Virus record (IMG/VR): IMGVR_UViG_3300036771_000052
Location: 33,862-97,861 of that record
Length of the DNA: 64,000 bases
Source of the DNA: a virus
Direction: 5' to 3' (one strand)
In this document: positions 23,626 through 30,923 of the stretch, one piece after another
Layout of the letters: the number at the start of each line of letters is the position of its first letter
Numbering within the stretch: the first letter of the stretch is position 1
Notes under the pieces: generated by a model
What the model was told of the DNA's origin: nothing
What the model saw: the letters and a program-made list of their open reading frames with translations, nothing else
Database searches by the model: none
Position numbers and translations under genes: made by a program

Positions 23626-23879
23626 CCCAACTCCATTACGCCAGAGACCATGAGCCTCAGGTAGCTGTCGTCCGATATCCCACTGGACCGTATCCGGCAA
23701 CCCGGCCGCCACACGATCCCGTTCGGAACAATCACGTCCCACAGATGTTTACCATCGTGGAACCCTAAGTAGCGGCAATCGACCGGTATAACAGTGTTAT
23801 CTTCAAGTATGAGACGGACGTTCTTCGGTGGCTCAGGGAGAGAGGTCAGTTCTTCAATGTCTGCGGCACCGGTCAGCAT
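23622..23879 (-). CDS. Hypothetical protein, 85 aa
   Basis: Start set at ATG 23879 to limit overlap with the upstream gene; the frame is open to 23921. Beta-rich (NVRLILEDNTVIPVDCRYLG, HLWDVIVPNGIVWRPG), one small domain, no recognised family. Confidence 0.45.
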   Translation of the reverse strand: MLTGAADIEELTSLPEPPKNVRLILEDNTVIPVDCRYLGFHDGKHLWDVIVPNGIVWRPGCRIRSSGISDDSYLRLMVSGVMELG

Positions 23880-24318
23880 CTTGCGGATACGCGTAAATAT
23901 TAGCGACCCAGCTCCCCGCATGACTCTCCTTAAACAACACCAAATGTCCGATCGGGATGAAGCTGTATGGTCTTCCTGTCATGAACTCCCAGCTGATATC
24001 GATGGTCCGCCGAAGATCGTCAGCGTTCTTCCAACCCCGAATGTGGAAGAACTTCTCCGGGTCCGACGTCGACACCAGACATGCGGCAGTCTCCGTCATC
24101 ACCCAAAGCAGAGCCTCCCGCGGATCGGTACACGCTTCACCGCGCGCTACCCGATCCGCGATCTCCTCACCGACGAACTGGTTTTCCTTCAATGTCAACT
24201 TTCGGTCCCACCGGGTCAGATGCCAGTGGGTGATCCCCAAGCTTCGCCACACCTCGCTGTCGCGGAGCGTGGGGATGTACTCCTCCGGGACTGTCAACAA
24301 CTCACTGAAGTCGGTCAC
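23854..24318 (-). CDS. Hypothetical protein, 154 aa
   Basis: ATG overlaps the upstream stop (ATGA). Alpha/beta protein with TLRDSEVWRSLGITHWHLTRWD, GEEIADRVARGEACTDPREALLWVM and KNADDLRRTIDISWEFM. No motif that names a function. Confidence 0.5.
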   Translation of the reverse strand: MTDFSELLTVPEEYIPTLRDSEVWRSLGITHWHLTRWDRKLTLKENQFVGEEIADRVARGEACTDPREALLWVMTETAACLVSTSDPEKFFHIRGWKNADDLRRTIDISWEFMTGRPYSFIPIGHLVLFKESHAGSWVANIYAYPQDADRCRRH

Positions 24319-24554
24319 CCTGCTTGCTCGACCCGCTCCATCTCAACCGAACTACCACCTGGCGGCTCTTCGGTGTGAAGCCGAACCAGCTCCCGTAGGA
24401 ACAGTTTCCCTATCCAGCGGACGTGGCTGAGCTTTCGGCTGTCGTGTCCTCCCGCTCGCGCCTCGATGGCGCGTACGGCGATGTCCAGCTTGGTGTTGTA
24501 TTCGTGTACGTCGTCGACCAGCTGGTGACCCAGTCTGGTGAGCTCCTCGTCCAT
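24315..24554 (-). CDS. Hypothetical helical protein, first gene of leftward operon
   Basis: 79 residues, helical and charged (LTRLGHQLVDDVHEYNTKLDIAVRAIEARAG). It is the first gene after the leftward promoter at 24582-24630, so it would be the most strongly expressed of the block. Unknown function. Confidence 0.5.
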   Translation of the reverse strand: MDEELTRLGHQLVDDVHEYNTKLDIAVRAIEARAGGHDSRKLSHVRWIGKLFLRELVRLHTEEPPGGSSVEMERVEQAG

Positions 24555-24581
24555 CAGGTTCCTCTCCCCGTTGTGTTGGCG

Positions 24582-24630
24582 ACGCTACTCCCGGGTGGCA
24601 AAACCTGTCAACTCAGGGGTGGCATCTTTT
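24582..24630 (-). promoter_or_regulatory. Leftward early promoter with 25-bp shared motif
   Basis: On the minus strand TTGACA (24611-24606) is followed by an 18-base spacer and TAGCGT (24587-24582), 28 bases before the first leftward gene. The -35 lies at the edge of a 25-bp motif (24606-24630) that recurs, with three changes, at the rightward promoter at 27450-27474. The shared part probably binds the repressor. Confidence 0.65.
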
Positions 24631-24979
24631 GCCGATTCCCGCCAACGGTGCCACCTGGCCGACGCCGACCCAAAGGGTCGAGGGTACTCGAACCAGAACA
24701 AGATCAAAGATGCGTAGGGGAGCGTGATCCTCAGCAGTCCTATGTGGACTGCGGTCTGTCCTTAGTGGACGGCTTCGGGACGTGTAGGGGACGCGGCAGG
24801 GTGAGAACTAGCGGGAACTGGAGGGAACCTCGTTGATCCTTATTAAGATGTATAGATGCAGGTGAAGGCCATGATCAGTGTCCGGAGACGCTGGCCACAG
24901 CCTTCCCCATTTTCCCAGTTTCCACTTGTTGAAGAAGTACCCACATCTCAGAGAAAACTATCTCTGACCTGCGACGATG
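24631..24979. other. Intergenic region next to integrase, possible attP
   Basis: No gene is seen in these 349 bases. Two similar GTAGGGGA(G/C)G words (near 24715 and 24783) and a CAGTCC-TATGT-GGACTG palindrome (near 24736) could be integrase arm sites or repressor sites, and the stretch is beside the integrase gene where phage attP sites normally lie. The core cannot be placed without the bacterial attB. Confidence 0.35.
24948..24967 (-). terminator. Small hairpin after integrase gene
   Basis: TCAGAGA (24948-24954) and TCTCTGA (24961-24967) around a 6-base loop, 13 bases past the integrase stop. It may end the integrase mRNA or form part of the attachment site. Confidence 0.4.
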
Positions 24980-26146
24980 TTATCGTGAAGATCGCTCGGG
25001 ACGCGTCAGGGACGCGCCAGCGCGAGCGAAAGCAGCGTCAACCGCATCCCGAATCCGATACTCCTGACCGGGACGCCGGTGGCCGTAGGTCTTCGCCACC
25101 AACGTCGCGTCCTTGTGACCCAAGTACTCAGCCACCGTCACCATGTCGATCCCGGCATCCAACAACACCGACGCGTAGTAATGCCGAAGATCATGCGGGG
25201 TGGCATCAGCGGGGAACGCCGAGTCCCGCTCATGCAACTTCAACACGGCGGGATGGAACACCCGATGGTGATATATCTCCCGCGCGTAAGGACGTCCCGT
25301 GCTGGCGTGGAACAGCAACCCCTCCCAGCCGGGCCGACTTCCCGGGGGGAACGTGGCGATATGGGTGGACAGCTCCTCCGCCACCCTCTCCGGCAGCGGG
25401 ATGGTCCGCTTGCTGTATCTGGTCTTCAGCTTCACCAGCTCGCCGGTGTCCGGATCGGACTGGCGTCGGATGCGGACCTCGCGGCGGAGGAAGTCAACGT
25501 TGTCCAGACACAGTCCGAGCGCTTCCCCGACGCGCAGACCGAGGCCGGCTTGAACCACCAAGATGCCTCGATACCGAGGCCGGACGAAATCGATCAGCGA
25601 CTCCACCTGATCATCTTCGAGGGGGACGACACGTTCGTCTTCGATCTCCGGGAGATCGATCGACGCGAACGGGTCGTCTTCCAACAGGTGGTCGGCGATG
25701 GCGGCGCGGATCGCGCTACGGACCATCCCGGCGATGATCCGTATCGTTGACGGCGCCAACCGTTCCCGCCGGCTTTTCAGCCACATCTTGGCGTCGGACA
25801 CCCGGAGTCGGTTCAGCTGGCAGTTCCCGAACGGTGTCCCCTCAACATGGTTTCTGATGTCGCGTTCGAAGCGGTCGGCGGTCCGCTTGCCGTGGATTTG
25901 CATCTTGGACCAGTGGCGCATCCATTCGATGACGGTGGTTTTGTCGGCGTGGTCCACCCATCGGCCGCGGAGCATGCTGGACTCGATCTCGATGCGGCGT
26001 TTCTCGGCGTCACCCTTCTTGGTGAAGCTACCGCCGTCCTTCTCCCGGCTGTCTTTGCGGTATTTGACTTGCCAGCGCATGCCGGTGTCGCAGCGGTCGG
26101 TGGGGCTACCGTCTTTGTTATACCAGCGGTCTTTGACGTATGCCAT
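24980..26146 (-). CDS. int: Tyrosine integrase
   Basis: 388 residues from ATG 26146, which has AGAGGA nine bases upstream; six further in-frame codons exist before it. The N-terminal 60 residues form the arm-binding domain (RWQVKYRKDSREKDGGSFTKK), residues about 65-165 the SAM-like core-binding domain, and the rest the catalytic domain with R205 (GLGLRVGEALGL), H318/R321 (PHDLRHYYAS), H344 (LGHKD) and the nucleophile Y354 (KTYGH). It integrates and, with Xis, excises the phage genome. Divergent from the excisionase gene. Confidence 0.95.
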   Translation of the reverse strand: MAYVKDRWYNKDGSPTDRCDTGMRWQVKYRKDSREKDGGSFTKKGDAEKRRIEIESSMLRGRWVDHADKTTVIEWMRHWSKMQIHGKRTADRFERDIRNHVEGTPFGNCQLNRLRVSDAKMWLKSRRERLAPSTIRIIAGMVRSAIRAAIADHLLEDDPFASIDLPEIEDERVVPLEDDQVESLIDFVRPRYRGILVVQAGLGLRVGEALGLCLDNVDFLRREVRIRRQSDPDTGELVKLKTRYSKRTIPLPERVAEELSTHIATFPPGSRPGWEGLLFHASTGRPYAREIYHHRVFHPAVLKLHERDSAFPADATPHDLRHYYASVLLDAGIDMVTVAEYLGHKDATLVAKTYGHRRPGQEYRIRDAVDAAFARAGASLTRPERSSR

Positions 26147-26171
26147 CGGTGTCCTCTCATACACTGGGTGG

Positions 26172-26354
26172 ATGGGTGAGTCTGTGGAGACCTGGCTGAC
26201 GCCGGTTCAGGTCGCCGAGGAGTTTCAGTTGTCGGTGAAGACGTTGGCTAATCAGCGGTGTCGGGGTGAGGGTTTTCCGTTTGTGCGCCTCCCTGGTGGT
26301 CGTATCCGGTACTCGCGGTCCGCGATTTCCAAGTATTTGGCTTCACGGCGGTGA
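26172..26354 (+). CDS. xis: Excisionase-like winged helix protein
   Basis: 60 residues. The sequence TPVQVAEEFQLSVKTLANQRCRGEGFPFVRLPGGRIRYSRSAISKYL is the MerR/excisionase-type winged helix (helix-turn-helix then wing then helix). Such proteins bend attP DNA and turn the integrase toward excision. It is divergent from int with 25 bases between the starts, so the two share a control region. Confidence 0.8.
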   Translation: MGESVETWLTPVQVAEEFQLSVKTLANQRCRGEGFPFVRLPGGRIRYSRSAISKYLASRR

Positions 26355-26358
26355 TGTG

Positions 26359-26381
26359 AGACCCACCGGCTACGTGGGTCT
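26359..26381. terminator. 8-bp hairpin between convergent genes
   Basis: AGACCCAC (26359-26366) pairs with GTGGGTCT (26374-26381) around a 7-base loop, between the stop of the excisionase gene and the stop of the leftward gene at 26380. Bidirectional terminator by position. Confidence 0.55.
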
Positions 26382-26727
26382 ATTCGTGAGGGTCGACTAA
26401 CTTTCCGTTGGAGGCGATGAGCCAGGGTCGCCGGGTAGGGTCGAGGCCGTCGAATTCTGAGTCGAAGACGAGGCTGCCGACGATCCGGTCGAGCGCTCGT
26501 CGCTGCTCAGAGAGGCTGTACCAGGTCGGTAGACGAACGGTTCCAGTGTTGCGATTGATGCAAAAGTCCTCACCTCGGACCAGCGTTTCGTCTGCGACAA
26601 AACGGACGTGGAACCGCTGACTGATGGTCAGACACTTCCCAAGAAATGCGGTCCCCGGGAAGGGGTAGAACTTCTGCAAAGCCTGTACCCCGGACCCTGC
26701 CGGTGAAGCTTCCTCCGCGCTTGTCAT
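26380..26727 (-). CDS. Hypothetical protein near repressor
   Basis: 115 residues with GGGAGGAA nine bases upstream of the ATG. The order GTAFLGKCLTISQRFHVRFVADET, then TGTVRLPTWYSLSEQRRALDRIVGSLVFDSEFDGL, resembles the ends of small phage proteins beside immunity repressors, but I cannot name the family. It may cooperate in lysogeny control. Transcribed with the repressor. Confidence 0.5.
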   Translation of the reverse strand: MTSAEEASPAGSGVQALQKFYPFPGTAFLGKCLTISQRFHVRFVADETLVRGEDFCINRNTGTVRLPTWYSLSEQRRALDRIVGSLVFDSEFDGLDPTRRPWLIASNGKLVDPHE

Positions 26728-26838
26728 CGTGTGTTCCTCCCTGCTTGATGGGATTCTTTTCGATGTTCGGCGAAGAAGTTAACGTCGATCATGTGAGAAA
26801 CACAATCCGGGGTCAGTTTTGAGCGTTGATTAGGCCGT

Positions 26839-27327
26839 TCAGTCGACGCCGTTCACTCGTTTGGGTTGGTCGGGTTCGGTCCGTCGGCGCATGGTAGAGA
26901 CGATAGGTGTGGCGTCTGAGTCGTGGTGTGTGTGGAGAGGTTTCTGAGGTTGATTGATCACATTCGGTACACCCTCAACCGTGACTTGAGGGTTGAGGGT
27001 TCCGTTGGACCACCGACGAGACACCTCCGCGTTGGCCGCACTCGCCTCAGCGAGCGCTCGACTCTGCCGCAGCAGCAACGTCGAAGCCGACATCTCCTCC
27101 CACGCCTGATGCTCCTTCACCGGGAGCAGCTGCTCGTCCAGGTTGAGCCGCTCCCGAATCTCCAGGAACCGGGTCACCGGAATCTTGCCTTGCTCCCACT
27201 TAGCCCACGACGTACGGCCGATGCCGAACATCTCACCCATGTCGTCCTGATTGAGTCCAAGTCGTAGACGCGCCTCTCGTAGGCGCTGTCCCAGCAGCCG
27301 TGCAGGCTGTCCCAGCAGCGAGGTCAT
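26839..27327 (-). CDS. XRE-family helix-turn-helix repressor
   Basis: 162 residues from ATG 27327 (AGGTGG just upstream; earlier ATGs at 27336 and 27363). The HTH spans about residues 12-65 (LREARLRLGLNQDDMGEMFGIGRTSWAKWEQGKIPV). A coiled stretch and a polar tail follow, with no autoprotease signature. Its place between two divergent early promoters makes it the likely immunity repressor. The shared 25-bp motif at both promoters is the candidate operator. Confidence 0.75.
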   Translation of the reverse strand: MTSLLGQPARLLGQRLREARLRLGLNQDDMGEMFGIGRTSWAKWEQGKIPVTRFLEIRERLNLDEQLLPVKEHQAWEEMSASTLLLRQSRALAEASAANAEVSRRWSNGTLNPQVTVEGVPNVINQPQKPLHTHHDSDATPIVSTMRRRTEPDQPKRVNGVD

Positions 27328-27449
27328 GCCACCTATCATCTCTGTAGACCACTGGGAAAGCAAGCATCAACACGACCAAACTGCCACCGTGATCCACTCT
27401 TGACCTGCGGTTTTACCGATCATCGGCGTCGCTTGCTACCTAGAACGGA

Positions 27450-27498
27450 AAAATATGCCGCCTCTGAGTTGACATGTCGGCGCGAAGCCGTCTAGTGT
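27450..27498 (+). promoter_or_regulatory. Rightward early promoter with 25-bp shared motif
   Basis: TTGACA (27469-27474), 18-base spacer, TAGTGT (27493-27498). The 25 bases ending at the -35 (27450-27474) repeat the motif at 24606-24630 in opposite orientation. It would drive the unit array and the early genes from 27991 on. Confidence 0.7.
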
Positions 27499-27507
27499 TC
27501 GAGTTAC

Positions 27508-27975
27508 GAGGTGATCGACGACCCCGAATCGGAGGATCACCTCGAAGACTTGGGAGGCGGAAGTCAAACTCAGGTGGCCACACAGAGGCTGAGGTGTTGC
27601 GCCAAGCAAAGGCCGACCATGATGCGGAAGTAAGCCTTTCAGCCGCGAGTCGGACCTGCTTTTGCCTCCTTCATGAGGAGGTGGGACCCGGAGTTGGCGA
27701 GGTCCCGGGTCCCACCTCCAACAACTCAATCTCCCCGCCGACCAACAAAAAAGCGATACCCATCTTGGTACCGTCGGCGGGGTCCTAACCAGCCAGCCGG
27801 GACCATGGGAAACACGATAGCCAGACAGTGTTTGTCCTGGCTGGCTCCTAATCTTCCCCGCCGACCAGGTGTTGCGCGGTAACCACAGAGACTGCGTCGG
27901 CGGGGTCTTAAGCAGCGGCAACGACCAGGTCTTCGTCGACACCCATATGCCTAACGTCGTTTGTCGCTCCGATCA
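27508..27975 (+). repeat. Structured unit array 1 (intergenic)
   Basis: Four clear units with GACCA cores at 27740, 27801, 27863 and 27923, preceded by three degenerate or shortened ones (27508-27543, 27609-27655, 27677-27719). Each clear unit is: 5' arm ending GAC, CA, 10 variable bases, an 8-mer like GATACCCA, 10 variable bases, then GTC and a 3' arm complementary to the 5' arm, often followed by CTAA. Arms differ between units (CCCCGCCGAC, AGCCAGCC, AACGAC) yet stay complementary. Lies in the leader of the rightward early transcript, 27499-27990, which holds no convincing gene. Confidence 0.85.
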
Positions 27976-27990
27976 AAGAGGAGAAACGCA

Positions 27991-28554
27991 ATGCCAGGTT
28001 TCGATCTACGCGCTCTCGTCAAAGACATCTGTGACAGCTCGGCGCTGACCAACGATGATGAGCTGACGAAGGAAGTGTTGTCTCAGATCGCGCCGGCCGA
28101 CGAGCATGCGGCGTTGGAGCAGTCGTTGCCGGCATTCATGCAGCGTTTTCTGTCACGGGACCATCGTCCGCTGGCGGCGCCACAGTCAACCCCCGCCAGC
28201 CAAGGTGGTACTGATGACCAACCAGGCTCCGCTGGCGGGGGTCCTCAGCCATTCCGTTCACCGAAAGTCGAAGGCGTCCGTTCCTGGTATCAGGAGTGGA
28301 AGAGCCAGTGTGACGGCGCTCGGGTGAACGTTGGCCGGAACGAACGCAAGTTCTTCGGGGATTGTACGTTGGAGGATTTGGCGTATATTTCTCAGCATCG
28401 GCGTAAGTTGGCGGCGGCGAATCTTGATGCCGCTGACTATGTTGATCGGGTTGCTGAGTTGATGCAGAAGCATGGTGTGAAGCTTGCGCGGCAGTTGCCG
28501 GAGGATGCGGTTCGCCAGTTGGCTGGCGGTAAGTTGGCTGGCGGTGCGCAGTGA
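27991..28554 (+). CDS. Hypothetical early protein with unit insertion
   Basis: 187 residues from ATG 27991, which has AAAGAGGAG eight bases upstream. N-terminal helical domain (FDLRALVKDICDSSALTNDDELTKEVLSQIAP), then residues 66-85 are coded by a structured unit, then a helical C-terminal domain (RSWYQEWKSQCDGARVNVGRNERKFFGDCTLEDLAYI). The unit codes a flexible Gly/Ser/Pro-rich linker between the two domains. Function unknown; its GTGA overlap couples it to the next gene. Confidence 0.6.
   Translation: MPGFDLRALVKDICDSSALTNDDELTKEVLSQIAPADEHAALEQSLPAFMQRFLSRDHRPLAAPQSTPASQGGTDDQPGSAGGGPQPFRSPKVEGVRSWYQEWKSQCDGARVNVGRNERKFFGDCTLEDLAYISQHRRKLAAANLDAADYVDRVAELMQKHGVKLARQLPEDAVRQLAGGKLAGGAQ
28190..28246 (+). 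repeat. Single structured unit inside a coding region
   Basis: Arms CCCCCGCCAGC (28190-28200) and GCTGGCGGGGG (28231-28241) with the standard inside: CA, 10 bases, GATGACCA, 10 bases. It sits in frame within the gene at 27991. Confidence 0.85.
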
Positions 28555-29927
28555 CTTCGACGCTCCCAAGGCAGGTCCATCATGACCATGATCTTGCCGG
28601 CACCCATAAAGGCGGCGTCGTGGTGGACCCCCAAACAGCCAGCCAGGACCAAACACCCGGCGATTCCCATACGCGTGGCGTCTTGGCTGGCACTGAGCTC
28701 CCCGTCGACCATGGCAAGGTCGACACCCATAACGCGCATGTCGGCGGGGTCCTAGACAGTGGCAACGATCAAACTAGATGCGACGACTACGACGGTCCCG
28801 TCGTTGCTGCTTCAGATTCCCCGACGACCATCCCGATCCCGTCCTCCATAGATGGCACGTCGCCGGGGTCTCAATCTACCGTCGACCATACTGAGTGTGA
28901 TTCCCACCTCGGAACTGTCGACGGTGTGAACGGAACACCAGGCCAGGCCACGAGAGGAATGAGGTCCAACGATGCCTCGTTTGGTTTGGTGTTCCGTGAA
29001 TCAGACTCCCCGGCGACCAGCCAGCAGGCGTCATCCATGGTGAATCCGTCGCCGGGGTCCCAAAACAGCGCCACCGACCATGCCACAACCGAGAACCACG
29101 GCCGCCATGTCGGTGGCGTGTTAGACGATCAGTCAGATTCAGTTACGTCGAAGCGGTCGCTGAATCTGACTGATCCCCTCCTCAGCCTCGCTGCGGACAT
29201 TGTTGACGACTTGGAAAAGGTTCGCGTAGCTAACGAGAACCGACTACGGCAACTCACCCGCAGCGAAGGAGACAAGGACGGTCAGAACCGCGGTTGGGGG
29301 TTGGACCTCGACCATCCGGATGTGGCGAGACTCGCCGGACTCGTCGACCTGTTGATCGCGGCGGAGAAACAGGCGATTAAGAACCTCGAAATCCACATGA
29401 AGCAACACCCGCTGGGTCCGTGGGTGAAGCTAGCGAAGGGAGTCGGGGAGAAACAAGCGGCTCGACTGCTGGCGGCGATCGGTGACCCGTATTGGAATGA
29501 GCTGAAGAATCGGCCGCGGCGAGTAGCGGAGCTCCGATCGTACTGTGGGTATGGGGATGCGGAGAAGCAGGTGCGCCGTAAGGGTGTGAAGGCGAATTGG
29601 TCGGCGGATGCGAAGAAACGCGCATATCTGGTGGCTACGTCGATCATCAAAGCGGGTGGTCCGTATCGTGAGGTGTATGACCAGGCTCGCGCGAAATATG
29701 ACGGCGCGGTCCATACGTCGGAGTGTCGGCGGTGTGGTCCGGCGGGGAAGCCTGCTCTTCCGGGGTCTCCGTTGTCTGCTGGTCATCAGCATGCTCGTGG
29801 TTTGCGAGCTATTTGTAAGGCTGTGTTGAAGGATTTGTGGTTTGAGGCTCGTAGCCTTCATGGTGTCCCCGACGATCAACGGTATCACGATAACCATCAA
29901 GCGATCGTCGTCGGGGACTCTAGTTAA
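28551..29927 (+). CDS. Helix-hairpin-helix protein related to IS110 transposase C-domain
   Basis: 458 codons from a GTG that overlaps the upstream stop. The first 200 codons are made of the structured units. The conserved protein starts about residue 205: coiled helices, then GPWVKLAKGVGEKQAARLLAAIGDP (helix-hairpin-helix), RRVAELRSYCGYGD, KKRAYLVATSIIKAGGPYREVYDQARAKY and a Cys/His cluster (SECRRCGPAG, HQHARGLRAICKAVLKDLW). This matches the C-terminal domain of IS110-type transposases; the N-terminal DEDD nuclease domain is absent. The real start may be a later ATG (28959 or 29036). Confidence 0.6.
   Translation: MTSTLPRQVHHDHDLAGTHKGGVVVDPQTASQDQTPGDSHTRGVLAGTELPVDHGKVDTHNAHVGGVLDSGNDQTRCDDYDGPVVAASDSPTTIPIPSSIDGTSPGSQSTVDHTECDSHLGTVDGVNGTPGQATRGMRSNDASFGLVFRESDSPATSQQASSMVNPSPGSQNSATDHATTENHGRHVGGVLDDQSDSVTSKRSLNLTDPLLSLAADIVDDLEKVRVANENRLRQLTRSEGDKDGQNRGWGLDLDHPDVARLAGLVDLLIAAEKQAIKNLEIHMKQHPLGPWVKLAKGVGEKQAARLLAAIGDPYWNELKNRPRRVAELRSYCGYGDAEKQVRRKGVKANWSADAKKRAYLVATSIIKAGGPYREVYDQARAKYDGAVHTSECRRCGPAGKPALPGSPLSAGHQHARGLRAICKAVLKDLWFEARSLHGVPDDQRYHDNHQAIVVGDSS
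28572..29175 (+). repeat. Structured unit array 2 (within coding frame)
   Basis: Nine units with cores at 28584, 28647, 28707, 28767, 28826, 28884, 28946, 29015 and 29076, spaced 58-69 bases, and a final 16-bp perfect inverted repeat (29127-29142 with 29160-29175). Inside spacing (10 bases, 8-mer, 10 bases) is kept in all nine. Spacing is often not a multiple of three, so the reading frame shifts relative to the units. Confidence 0.9.
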
Positions 29928-30110
29928 TTGACATCCCCGGCGACCAGAGTATGCGCGATAACCAATTCGTTTTCGTCGCCGGGGTCCTAATCTCCTCCAC
30001 CGGTTATGCCGAATCCGGTCTCCAATAGATCCAGCGCCGGTGGAGACCTAAGCAGTTCCGGAAGTCAGGATATCTGCGTTACCCATGTGGCATCCGCTTC
30101 CGGGACCTCT
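29868..30110 (+). repeat. Structured unit array 3
   Basis: Four units with cores at 29874, 29942, 30002 and 30063. The first covers the last codons of the gene at 28551, the second is intergenic, and the last two lie in the first 36 codons of the next reading frame. Arms include CCCCGACGA / TCGTCGGGG and CCCCGGCGAC / GTCGCCGGGG. Confidence 0.9.
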
Positions 30111-30923
30111 AACTTCAAGGATGCTGACTTGACCAGCGATGTAATGCTTGCCGAACCCATCACTGCTGACGCTATCGCCGCGCTCCCCGTCGAGCAACGC
30201 GGTAAAGAAATCACGCTGGCGCTGGTCCGGTCGAAAGACTGGCTAGCGATCGCGGTGAGGAGTACCGATCCCGGTCCGGTTGAGGAGTTTAAGGCGTGGG
30301 CGGCGACGGTTGAGGAGATGACGCGCCAGAAGGGTCTCGGGAAAGAGATTCAGTTGGATGCGCAGGAGATGGTTCGTCGTGCTGAGCGTGGTTTGGGTTT
30401 GATCGCGCAGGAGCGTGTTGCGGCGGGGTTGGATCGAGGTGATGGTCAGCGTGACACGATCGCTAACCAGTATCATTCTGCTCCTGCCCCCGGCGGGGGC
30501 AGGAGCAGCCTGAGGGAGCGTACTCCCATCAAAAAGGAGTACGGCGATATTCGAGATATGACGGTCGGTGTCTCCGACGAGGTCTTCAATGAGGTCATTG
30601 AGGAGTCGCGGGACGAAGGGAATCTTTCTCGCCAGAACGTGGCCGCCAAAGCGCGTGAACGTTCTGGACGTCCGCCGAGAGGAACGCCACGAGAGTCTGA
30701 AGAGTCTCGGGAGTACGAGGTGGAAGTCGACGGCGAGTCGGTTTGCTACCCGTATGTCTTCCGCGAAGAGAAGGTCAAACAGATCGACGACTGGGCTCTC
30801 GCCGGGTCCAAACTAATCCCGGAGTTGTCAGCTTACGAACGCAGTTTCATGTTAGAAGTGATATTGAAGCTCGATGGTGAGCTTAGGAAAGTACCAATCC
30901 AAGTACAGGAGAACGCCACGTGA
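30006..30923 (+). CDS. Hypothetical early protein, start uncertain
   Basis: 305 codons from ATG 30006, but the first 36 fall in unit array 3 and no ribosome site is seen; ATG 30144 (259 residues) is at least as likely. From there the product is helical (EEFKAWAATVEEMTRQKGLGKEIQLDAQEMVRRAERGLG), followed by a disordered basic part and a C-terminal domain (EVFNEVIEESRDEGNLSRQNVAAKARERSG). This looks like a small DNA-associated protein (ParB-like company) but no family is proven. Overlaps the next gene by 4 bases. Confidence 0.55.
   Translation: MPNPVSNRSSAGGDLSSSGSQDICVTHVASASGTSNFKDADLTSDVMLAEPITADAIAALPVEQRGKEITLALVRSKDWLAIAVRSTDPGPVEEFKAWAATVEEMTRQKGLGKEIQLDAQEMVRRAERGLGLIAQERVAAGLDRGDGQRDTIANQYHSAPAPGGGRSSLRERTPIKKEYGDIRDMTVGVSDEVFNEVIEESRDEGNLSRQNVAAKARERSGRPPRGTPRESEESREYEVEVDGESVCYPYVFREEKVKQIDDWALAGSKLIPELSAYERSFMLEVILKLDGELRKVPIQVQENAT

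Noticed and set aside
24856-25737. Plus-strand 293-codon frame
   Set aside because: Low-complexity shadow of the integrase gene on the other strand.
27436-27942. Minus-strand 168-codon frame and plus-strand 104-codon frame over unit array 1
   Set aside because: Both follow GC-rich hairpins, have no ribosome sites, and their sequence is explained by the structured units.
28551-29927. Complete IS110 insertion sequence
   Set aside because: The N-terminal DEDD domain is absent and no flanking element ends are seen; it is a phage gene with a related domain.
27508-30110. CRISPR array
   Set aside because: There is no constant repeat; the arms vary while the inner spacing and 8-mer are kept, and no cas genes occur apart from a Cas4-like phage nuclease far away.
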